From: Sutterella sp.
GTDB lineage: Bacteria > Pseudomonadota > Gammaproteobacteria > Burkholderiales > Burkholderiaceae_F
Direction: 5' to 3'
NCBI GenBank assembly: GCA_003488465.1
Contig: DNLN01000004.1
Location: 1 to 6,234 of the forward strand
Length of the DNA: 6,234 nt
In this document: piece by piece, positions 1 through 5,056 of the stretch
Layout of the letters: each line of letters begins with the position of its first letter
Position numbering within the stretch: position 1 is the stretch's first letter
Notes under the pieces: model-generated
Told to the model about the DNA's origin: nothing
Seen by the model: the letters and a program-made list of their open reading frames with translations, nothing else
Database searches by the model: none
Translations under genes and position numbers: made by a program

Positions 1-1
1 G

Positions 2-301
2 CCCGACTCCTCCGTCAACCGCCGCGAGGAGCGGCGGCTGGAGGCCCAGGAGCGTGCGCGCAAAGCCGCACTCAAAAAGCCGCTTCAAAAGAAGCTCGAC
101 ACGGTTGAAAAGGATCTTCAGTCTGTCCGCAGCGAACTCGACAGCCTCGACGCAAAGATCGCTGACGCCGCCTGGTATCAAAGCGCTCCGCAGGATGAAG
201 TCTCCGAGACGATGCGCCGCCGCGGAGAACTGGCCGCAAGGAGCGACGAACTCGAGCTTGAGTGGCTGGAGATCTCGGAGAAAATCGAGGAGATCGGCTG
301 A
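2..301 (+). CDS. yheS: ABC-F family ATPase, YheS-type, C-terminal end only (5' partial)
   Basis: The reading frame is open from base 2 and ends at TGA 299-301, giving the last 99 residues of a protein whose start lies to the left of the window. The piece begins with a charged segment containing NRREERRLEAQER, followed by a heptad-like stretch rich in Lys, Glu, Leu and Asp and ending ELEWLEISEKIEEIG. This matches in order and character the C-terminal coiled-coil extension of E. coli YheS, including its 'xWLExxExxE' ending. ABC-F proteins are soluble paired-ATPase proteins that act at the ribosome rather than in transport. The two nucleotide-binding domains are outside the window, so the subfamily call rests only on this tail; a Uup-like protein is the main alternative. 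It is transcribed towards the pan genes and ends just before a hairpin. Confidence 0.8.
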   Translation, partial: PDSSVNRREERRLEAQERARKAALKKPLQKKLDTVEKDLQSVRSELDSLDAKIADAAWYQSAPQDEVSETMRRRGELAARSDELELEWLEISEKIEEIG

Positions 302-333
302 CAGTCTTTGCGTCGCGCCTATTCGAATCTATG

Positions 334-368
334 AAAGCCCGGTTTCTCGCGAAGAGTTCCGGGCTTTT
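334..368 (+). terminator. Hairpin between convergent genes, probable bidirectional terminator
   Basis: AAAGCCCGG (334-342) pairs perfectly with CCGGGCTTT (359-367), a 9-bp stem. Within the loop CTC (346-348) can pair with GAG (354-356) around GCGAA, extending the structure. On the plus strand it is followed by TTTT then pyrimidines; on the minus strand the tail has only three T residues. It lies 32 bases past the yheS-type stop and 13 bases past the stop of the minus-strand 145-residue gene, which is where a shared terminator is expected. The short T tract makes efficiency uncertain. Confidence 0.6.
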
Positions 369-380
369 CCCTCATCGCTT

Positions 381-818
381 CTAGCGATTAAAGAGCAGGA
401 TCACAAGGCAGGCGATGATGACCACTGCAGGCAGCGCTTTCAGGCACTTGCTTCTCCAGGCGCTCACGCGCCGGGCCTTGTCCTCGGCCGCATAAAGGTC
501 CTCGACGTACCCCGCGAGGAGCTTTTTCTCCTCGGCTTCATCGCGCTCCGCGGCGGGCACGATGAGCGCGGGATTGCCCCAGGCCGTGTAGACCGTGTAC
601 GGGCCGCGCTTTCCGATATTGCACTGGTAGTTGAAAACGGCGTTGCCGCCGCATCCGGTGACCTTCTGCCTTAACTCGGCCTCGGCCGAACGGGCATCAG
701 CTCCCTCGCCCGCGGCATAAAGGTTCATGGTGCTTTTGAGGACGACGTAATCCTCGCCGGGGCGCTCGTCGCCCCGGAAGATGAAGAACTTCTTCCTGCG
801 TCGGCTGGGCTTACTCAC
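381..818 (-). CDS. Small protein of unknown function with C-terminal membrane anchor, coupled to panD
   Basis: A 145-residue protein that I do not recognise. It starts with a basic segment (KPSRRRKK, residues 3-10). A soluble domain of roughly residues 12-90 includes a stretch around 45-66 ([21 protein letters not shown]) that recalls the helix-turn-strand 'AxxxLxxxAxxxGxNAV' pattern of YbjQ-like domains; this is a loose resemblance only. A charged helix at about 90-122 is followed by one hydrophobic segment (about 128-143) two residues from the end, so it is predicted to be tail-anchored with the bulk in the cytoplasm. There are four cysteines (56, 66, 125, 137). Its GTG start overlaps the panD stop as GTGA, with AGGAGG seven bases upstream inside panD. 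That strong signal, together with codon use like the neighbours, argues it is a real gene and the last one of the pan unit. Confidence 0.75.
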   Translation of the reverse strand: MSKPSRRRKKFFIFRGDERPGEDYVVLKSTMNLYAAGEGADARSAEAELRQKVTGCGGNAVFNYQCNIGKRGPYTVYTAWGNPALIVPAAERDEAEEKKLLAGYVEDLYAAEDKARRVSAWRSKCLKALPAVVIIACLVILLFNR

Positions 819-1216
819 TGCGGCTCCTCCTGATCCTCAAGTCGTCCGTGCTTTTCATAGTGCGCGATGCGAACCGGTCTGTTGCGCTCGTCAACGAACA
901 CGACGCAGGGCCGGTGGGAGGCGGCCTCCTCCGCAGGCACCCGGGCGTAGCTCATGATGATCACCTTGTCGCCTGCGGCGACGCACCGCGCGGCGGCGCC
1001 ATTTAGGCAAATCACCCCGCTTCCCGCCTCGCCCGCGATCGTATAGGTCTCAAACCGCGCCCCGTTGTTGATGTCCACGATCTGCACCTTCTCGTACTCG
1101 AGAATGCCGCTCGCGGCAAGCAAATCAGCGTCGACGGTGATCGAGCCGACATAGTCGAGCTCGGCCTGCGTCACGGTGGCCCGGTGAATCTTCGCCTTGA
1201 GCATCTCAAGCAGCAT
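815..1216 (-). CDS. panD: Aspartate 1-decarboxylase (PanD), pyruvoyl-dependent
   Basis: Cytoplasmic enzyme that decarboxylates L-aspartate to beta-alanine for pantothenate synthesis. It is made as an inactive proenzyme that cuts itself between Gly24 and Ser25, turning Ser25 into the pyruvoyl cofactor. Counting from the ATG at 1216, the site reads YVGS at 22-25, exactly the E. coli register, with Lys9, His11, Arg54, Tyr58 and Asn72 (in NGAAA) also in place. An open frame extends further upstream but runs inside panC, so the ATG at 1216 (MLLEMLKAK) is chosen; it gives 133 residues against 126 in E. coli. A second ATG at 1204 would remove the first four residues. It overlaps the end of panC by 11 bp and the next gene by 4 bp. 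Features such as YVGSITVD and VQIVDINNG look like the Firmicutes form of the enzyme, which in those bacteria matures without the enterobacterial helper PanZ/PanM; whether that holds here is inference. Confidence 0.97.
   Translation of the reverse strand: MLLEMLKAKIHRATVTQAELDYVGSITVDADLLAASGILEYEKVQIVDINNGARFETYTIAGEAGSGVICLNGAAARCVAAGDKVIIMSYARVPAEEAASHRPCVVFVDERNRPVRIAHYEKHGRLEDQEEPQ
826..831 (-). promoter_or_regulatory. Shine-Dalgarno site for the tail-anchored gene, inside panD
   Basis: AGGAGG on the minus strand, seven bases before the GTG at 818. It is a full consensus and fixes the GTG start that overlaps the panD stop codon (GTGA). Confidence 0.75.
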
Positions 1217-2069
1217 GGCGCTTCTCTTCGGTGATGAAGTTGTCGATGAGGCGCGTCTTTCCGATGTAGACCGCCATGGCAAAGAGCACGGGCTTTTCAA
1301 GGTCCGTGACGGGCTCAAGGTTCACGGCGTCGACCGCCTCGACGTAGTCGATCCTGGCCGTGGGCTCAGCTTCGATCACAGCGCGCATCGCTGCGACGAT
1401 CGCCGCGGGATCGGTGCAGCCTTGAGCGACGAGCTTCTCCCCGGCCCGAACCGAGCGCGAGAGGCAAAGCGCAGCCAGGCGCTCGGCGTCCGACAGGTAC
1501 GTGTTGCGGCTTGACTTTGCCAGTCCGTCCGCCTCGCGCACGATCGGGCAGCCCACGATCACCACGTCCATGTTGAGGTCGCGCACCATGCGGCGGATGA
1601 CGGAGAGCTGCTGCGCATCCTTCTGACCGAAATACGCCCGGTCGGGCGCGGCAATATTGAGGAGCTTGCACACCACCGTGCACACGCCCCGGAAGTGGAT
1701 CGGACGGGTCTTGCCGCAAAGCACCGTCGAGAGCCGCTCCATGTCAACCCAGGTCGTGCGGTCCGGGCAGTACATCTCAGATGGCTCAGGATGAAAGACA
1801 AGATCCGCACCGCACGCTTCAAGAAGCGCGCAGTCGTGTTCGAAATCCCTCGGATAGCTCTCCAGGTCCTCGTTCGGTCCGAACTGCGTGGGATTCACAA
1901 AATCGGAAACCACCACGCGGTCGCACTCGCTCTTGGCCTTCTTCACAAGGCTCGCATGCCCCTCATGCAGGTATCCCATCGTGGGCACAAGCCCGACGGT
2001 GAGTCCGGCCTTTTTCCAGGCCTTCACGCGTTCGCGCACCTGCGCGATCTGAGTCGCTCTTTCAAGCAC
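1206..2069 (-). CDS. panC: Pantothenate synthetase (pantoate--beta-alanine ligase, PanC)
   Basis: Last step of the pathway: pantoate plus beta-alanine plus ATP gives pantothenate, through a pantoyl-adenylate intermediate. It is a nucleotidyltransferase-fold enzyme of the cytoplasm. Numbered from GTG 2069 (287 residues; E. coli has 283), the sequence shows [10 protein letters not shown] at 29-38 with the HxGH nucleotide-binding signature, FVNPTQFGP at 57-65 for pantoate, RPIHFRGV at 122-129, GQKDAQQ at 148-154, KSSRN at 185-189 (the KMSKS-like loop) and TRLIDN near the end. The frame stays open to a TTG at 2099, three bases after panB. I prefer GTG 2069 because GAGGAA lies seven bases before it and the family's N-terminus starts at this distance from PTMG. 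The 3' end overlaps panD by 11 bp. RPIHF (not RPGHF) and AKSSRN are traits I associate with Firmicutes PanC, not defects. Confidence 0.97.
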   Translation of the reverse strand: MLERATQIAQVRERVKAWKKAGLTVGLVPTMGYLHEGHASLVKKAKSECDRVVVSDFVNPTQFGPNEDLESYPRDFEHDCALLEACGADLVFHPEPSEMYCPDRTTWVDMERLSTVLCGKTRPIHFRGVCTVVCKLLNIAAPDRAYFGQKDAQQLSVIRRMVRDLNMDVVIVGCPIVREADGLAKSSRNTYLSDAERLAALCLSRSVRAGEKLVAQGCTDPAAIVAAMRAVIEAEPTARIDYVEAVDAVNLEPVTDLEKPVLFAMAVYIGKTRLIDNFITEEKRHAA

Positions 2070-2076
2070 TGTTCTA

Positions 2077-2082
2077 TTCCTC
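2077..2082 (-). promoter_or_regulatory. Shine-Dalgarno site deciding the panC start
   Basis: GAGGAA on the minus strand in the panB-panC gap, seven bases before GTG 2069. No comparable site precedes the longer TTG start at 2099, so this favours the 287-residue form of PanC. Confidence 0.6.
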
Positions 2083-2102
2083 AACTTATTCTCAATCAAT
2101 TG

Positions 2103-2930
2103 CTAGCGCAGACGCTCGAGCACGTCCTGCGCCATCCCGTATTCATGTTCTGCCGCGGGGAAGGTCCCCGCGCGCACTTCGCGGGCATATTCCTCAAAGG
2201 CCCGCTTCATATCGCTGCCGGTCTCGGCAAAGCGCTTCACAAACTTCGGAGTGAAGTCGCGGTACATGCCAAGGAGATCCTGGCAGACCAGAACCTGGGC
2301 GTCCGTTGCAGCACCGGCTCCGATTCCTACCGTCGGAATCTTCAGCATCCGGCTTGCCCGAGCGGCCAGCGGCGCCGGCACGCATTCAAACACAACCATG
2401 CTTGCGCCCGCCTGCTCCACGGCCCGGGCGTCATCAAGAAAGCGCTGCGCAGTCTCGAGGTTTTTCCCCTGCACCTTGAAGCCCCCGAAGCTGTTCACCG
2501 ACTGGGGCGTCATGCCGATGTGCGCGCAGACGGGGATTCCGGCGTCTACGATCGCCGCAATCCGGTCGGCGACTTTCACGCCGCCCTCGAGTTTGACGAC
2601 CTCGGCAAAGCCTTCCTGCACAAGGCGCCCTGCGTTGCGCACCGCATCCTCGCAGCTTGCCTGGTAGCTCATGAAGGGCATGTCGACCACAAGGAGTGCG
2701 TCCTTCAGGCCCCGGGACACCGCTTGGCTGTGGTGGATCATGTCCTCCATCGTGACGCGAAGCGTGTTCTCGTAGCCAAGCATCACGTTCCCGAGGCTGT
2801 CGCCCACGAGCACGGTCTCGATGCCTGCGTCTTCAACAATCCTTGCCGTCGTGTAGTCATAGCAGGTGACCATGGCAAAGCGCTCACCCCTTGCCTTGGC
2901 CGCCTGAAGCGTTGCCACCGTGTGTTTCAC
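2103..2930 (-). CDS. panB: 3-methyl-2-oxobutanoate hydroxymethyltransferase (ketopantoate hydroxymethyltransferase, PanB)
   Basis: First committed step of pantothenate synthesis: transfers a one-carbon unit from 5,10-methylene-tetrahydrofolate to 2-oxoisovalerate, giving ketopantoate. It is a cytoplasmic (beta/alpha)8 barrel needing Mg2+. Numbered from GTG 2930 (275 residues; E. coli has 264): VGDSLG carries the metal ligand Asp44, LLVVDMPF carries Asp83, VKLEGG carries Lys113 and Glu115, GMTPQSVN and GGFKVQG follow at about 139-155, and the catalytic Glu182 is in FECVP. IGIGAG and FTPKFVK follow in the C-terminal third. A GTG seven codons upstream is also in frame, but AGGAG six bases before 2930 and the MKxT start shared with E. 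coli PanB favour 2930. It begins one base after the stop of an 82-codon ORF and is followed by panC. It resembles clostridial PanB over its whole length. Confidence 0.98.
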   Translation of the reverse strand: MKHTVATLQAAKARGERFAMVTCYDYTTARIVEDAGIETVLVGDSLGNVMLGYENTLRVTMEDMIHHSQAVSRGLKDALLVVDMPFMSYQASCEDAVRNAGRLVQEGFAEVVKLEGGVKVADRIAAIVDAGIPVCAHIGMTPQSVNSFGGFKVQGKNLETAQRFLDDARAVEQAGASMVVFECVPAPLAARASRMLKIPTVGIGAGAATDAQVLVCQDLLGMYRDFTPKFVKRFAETGSDMKRAFEEYAREVRAGTFPAAEHEYGMAQDVLERLR

Positions 2931-2931
2931 A

Positions 2932-3180
2932 TCACTCTCCTGCGCCTGCACTGCAAATTGAGTATCTTACTCGCCTGCCTCGGATCTTCCCGCTCAAGAT
3001 CACATAAGGATCTTCACACTCCAGCGTGAAAGTTGGCAAATCGGCAGGAAATGCCGTAACTGGGAAAGAAACCTTCCATCGGGGAGTCGCTGTCGACCCA
3101 TCAACCCCAATCACCCCCACCTCCACGAGCGGCTGGAATTTTCCACTCACTGCGTGGAAAATCACGGAGAAGGTTTTCAT
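2932..3180 (-). CDS. Hypothetical 82-residue protein directly upstream of panB
   Basis: I do not recognise this ORF. It runs from ATG 3180 to TGA 2932 and would give a protein rich in beta-branched residues without a signal peptide or membrane segment: MKTFSVIFHAVSGKF at the start, a Val/Gly-rich middle (about 20-30), then alternating hydrophobic and polar residues and a basic end (GKIRGRRVRY). For it being real: it fills the space between the ORF before it (17-base gap) and panB (1-base gap), and its stop sits in a coupling position. Against: there is no good Shine-Dalgarno before ATG 3180, and its codons (CGA, AGA, TTG, TCA) and about 50% G+C differ from the neighbouring genes. It may be a recently acquired gene, or the untranslated leader of panB. 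Confidence 0.42.
   Translation of the reverse strand: MKTFSVIFHAVSGKFQPLVEVGVIGVDGSTATPRWKVSFPVTAFPADLPTFTLECEDPYVILSGKIRGRRVRYSICSAGAGE
2937..2941 (-). promoter_or_regulatory. Shine-Dalgarno site deciding the panB start, inside the upstream ORF
   Basis: AGGAG on the minus strand, six bases before GTG 2930. It lies within the last codons of the 82-codon ORF, whose TGA (2934-2932) is separated from the panB GTG by one T, a layout typical of translational coupling. It also argues against the alternative GTG at 2951. Confidence 0.65.
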
Positions 3181-3197
3181 TAAATAACCGGTAAAAG

Positions 3198-3398
3198 CTA
3201 TAAAGGTTCGTTTCCGTGAAGGCTCTGCCGTGCTGTCGCCACATACAAGGCGAGGTAATCCGTTCCTTTTTCTAAATCTTGCCCCTTCTCTTTCTTAGCC
3301 TTGCCCCCAACTCTTGCTGCGACCCACTGGACAAGATGAGAGCCGCAGGTTGCACAGTCAACTCGCTTTACCATCCCCTGAGGATGTGTTGCAACCAC
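3198..3398 (-). CDS. Hypothetical 66-residue protein with a CxxC motif, downstream of holB
   Basis: I do not recognise this ORF. It can start at GTG 3398, 18 bases after the holB stop, or at ATG 3374 (58 residues); neither has a convincing ribosome binding site, as the AGGGG before ATG 3374 touches the start codon. The product would be small and basic. VDCATCGSHL places two cysteines in a CxxC near the N-terminus, like half of a zinc ribbon, followed by a lysine-rich stretch (GGKAKKEKGQDLEKG) and a more hydrophobic segment (DYLALYVATA). No second cysteine pair is present, so metal binding would need a dimer or is absent. G+C falls to about 43-48% over its 3' half. Orientation and tight spacing fit a member of the holB-pan unit, but it could be non-coding. 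Confidence 0.4.
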   Translation of the reverse strand: MVATHPQGMVKRVDCATCGSHLVQWVAARVGGKAKKEKGQDLEKGTDYLALYVATARQSLHGNEPL

Positions 3399-3416
3399 AC
3401 CCAGATGCGAAGAGTC

Positions 3417-4451
3417 TCACTTCACAAACGCACGCAGATACGCAAGGAGCAGCTGCTCGACCACCACCTTGGCATTGATCGGGTGATCCTCGACTCGGCG
3501 CACATCGCGCACGCTGTTGATCCAGGGGAAGATCTTCGCGGGAGTCGTCCTAGCGGCCAGGGCCGCAAGCGCCCCGGCTTTTTCCGGAAAGTACCGGGGC
3601 GGCACGCGGCTCAATGCCCCTGCCAGGTCAAAGGCCCAGCGCGAGAACATCATCGCCGCTGCGGGAAGCGCAATGCTCTTTGAGACGGATGCAATCGCCT
3701 CGTGCACCGCCGCATCGGGCCCGGCGCACAGAACGCGCAGGATCGCCTCCCGCTCGTCGGGAAGGAGATTGCGCCGCTCGTCGGTTTCAAAGACCTCAAG
3801 GGGTCTGCCGCCCGCTTCCGTCAGGCGCCGTTCAGGGTCTTCGACGTTCTGGGCTCTCAGCCACTCAAGCGCCGTCTCGCGCCTTGGCATCGGCGCGCGC
3901 AGCAGCCGGCAGCGCGAGCGGATCGTGGCAAGCACGTTGTCGATCTCATCGGCCACAAGAAGAAACGTCGTGTTCTCGGGCGGCTCCTCGAGGCTCTTTA
4001 AGAGCGACGCGGCCGCCTCAGCCCGGATCTGGTCCGCAGGATAGACAAGCACGACGCGCCGTCCGCCCTCGTGGCTCTTCAGGGTCAGGAACTCTCCGAG
4101 CGGGCGCGTCTGGTGAATGAGAATCTCGCGGTAGAGGTTCTTTCTGTCTGCCGTTGCGTTCTCGGGCGCTTCAAATGGGATGCCGCGGGGGAGCGCCTCG
4201 GCTTCGCTTACGATGTAGCGCAGATCCGGGTGCGTGTAGGCGCCCGTCATTGCGCAGCCCTTGCAGTGTCCGCAGGGCGTGCCGTCCGCCTCGGGCGCCT
4301 CGCAAAGAAGGCTCTTTGCAAAGCGATGCACGAGCTCAAAGAGGCCCGTGCCGCGCTCGCCGTAAATGAGGAGCCCGTTGGGAAGCGACTCGCGCATCGC
4401 CACAAGCTCCCAGGCAAGTTCGCTCTGCCAGGGGTAAAGCGCTAAAGCCAT
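3417..4451 (-). CDS. holB: DNA polymerase III subunit delta' (HolB)
   Basis: Part of the clamp-loader complex (delta, delta', tau/gamma) that places the beta sliding clamp on primed DNA. The 344 residues (E. coli 334) show the AAA+ fold: a degenerate P-loop GERGTGL at 31-37 without the usual lysine, the zinc module with Cys50, Cys60, Cys63 and Cys66 (CGHCKGC), THPD at 73-76, LLKSLEEPP at 150-158, and the SRC motif at 179-181 whose arginine acts on the ATP site of the neighbouring subunit. Loss of the P-loop lysine is normal for delta', which does not hydrolyse ATP. The C-terminal collar domain follows from about residue 210. The ATG at 4451 lies inside tmk (10-bp overlap) and has AGGGAGG seven bases upstream (4459-4465), so the start is well supported and translation is probably coupled to tmk. 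Confidence 0.95.
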   Translation of the reverse strand: MALALYPWQSELAWELVAMRESLPNGLLIYGERGTGLFELVHRFAKSLLCEAPEADGTPCGHCKGCAMTGAYTHPDLRYIVSEAEALPRGIPFEAPENATADRKNLYREILIHQTRPLGEFLTLKSHEGGRRVVLVYPADQIRAEAAASLLKSLEEPPENTTFLLVADEIDNVLATIRSRCRLLRAPMPRRETALEWLRAQNVEDPERRLTEAGGRPLEVFETDERRNLLPDEREAILRVLCAGPDAAVHEAIASVSKSIALPAAAMMFSRWAFDLAGALSRVPPRYFPEKAGALAALAARTTPAKIFPWINSVRDVRRVEDHPINAKVVVEQLLLAYLRAFVK

Positions 4452-5056
4452 GTCTGAACCTCCCTGAGAAGCTCCGCACGGACAAGGTCAGGCGCCTGCA
4501 TGGTGCTCACGATGAAAAACCGCTCCGGGGCCTTCCTGGCGCGCTCGAGGTAGGCGTTGCGGACGCTTTCAAAAAAGCGCACGCCTTCGCTCTCGAAGCG
4601 ATCGGGGGCCCGCGTCGCCGCAAGGCGCCTTGCGGCCTCCGCTGGGTCAATGTCAAAGAGCACCGTGCGGTCGGGCTGCAGATCGCCCTGCACGAGACGC
4701 TCGAGCGTCTCGACGTGTCTGCCCGGATAATTCTTTCCGCCCACCTGATAGGCGTAGGTTGCATCCGTAAACCGGTCCGAGAGCACCCAGGCGCCGCGCG
4801 CGAGGGCGGGCTCGATCACCCGGGCGATGTGATCGGCTCTGGCGGCAAAAAAGAGCAGCGTCTCGGCCGTCGCGCCCATGCCGTCATGAAGGAGCATGGC
4901 GCGGATCTTCTCGGCTAGCGGCGTGCCGCCCGGCTCTCGCGTGAGAACAACCTCAATGCCGCGCTCTCTCAAAAACGAGCTCACCGCATCGATCTGCGTG
5001 GACTTGCCGGCCCCGTCAATGCCTTCAAACGTAATGAACCTGCCGCGTGCGCTCAC
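4442..5056 (-). CDS. tmk: Thymidylate kinase (dTMP kinase)
   Basis: Phosphorylates dTMP to dTDP with ATP, an essential cytoplasmic step for DNA synthesis. The 204 residues show the P-loop FEGIDGAGKST at 10-20, TREPGGTPLAE at 39-49, the dTMP-binding DRFTDATYAYQ at 94-104, and a LID region near 143-155 with Arg149 and Arg153. There is no arginine within the P-loop while the LID is arginine-bearing, which is the arrangement of the E. coli-like (type II) enzymes. The GTG start overlaps the mltG stop as GTGA, with AGAGAGG (5063-5069) six bases before it. The 3' end overlaps holB by 10 bp. Length and motifs are ordinary, so the gene looks intact. Confidence 0.97.
   Translation of the reverse strand: MSARGRFITFEGIDGAGKSTQIDAVSSFLRERGIEVVLTREPGGTPLAEKIRAMLLHDGMGATAETLLFFAARADHIARVIEPALARGAWVLSDRFTDATYAYQVGGKNYPGRHVETLERLVQGDLQPDRTVLFDIDPAEAARRLAATRAPDRFESEGVRFFESVRNAYLERARKAPERFFIVSTMQAPDLVRAELLREVQTWL

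Noticed and set aside
54..674. A plus-strand open frame of 206 codons crossing the yheS-type end, the hairpin and the tail-anchored gene.
   Set aside because: The real frame here ends at 301 and matches the YheS C-terminus. The long frame runs through a probable terminator and gives a composition unlike a protein.
1530..1706. PanC differs from E. coli at RPGHF (RPIHF) and before SSRN (AKSSRN), suggesting altered catalysis.
   Set aside because: These are, to my knowledge, regular features of Firmicutes PanC. The HxGH, GQKD and SSRN residues are intact.
1695..3029. A 444-codon open frame on the plus strand opposite panC and panB.
   Set aside because: It lies antisense to two unmistakable enzymes, its translation is His/Arg/Leu-rich with no recognisable motif, and long antisense frames are expected in high-GC genes.
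3179..3207. AT-rich patch with TTTATAGC and TTTAAT as a possible promoter for panB.
   Set aside because: No acceptable -35 element is found 16-18 bases before either candidate, and TTTAAT overlaps the ATG of the 82-codon ORF. It is possible but unsupported.
3372..3386. CATCC-CCTGA-GGATG small inverted repeat after holB as a terminator.
   Set aside because: The stem is only five base pairs with no T tract on either side.
4338..4361. HolB lacks the P-loop lysine, which could look like a broken ATPase.
   Set aside because: The delta' subunit normally has a non-functional P-loop; E. coli HolB lacks it too. The SRC arginine that matters is present.
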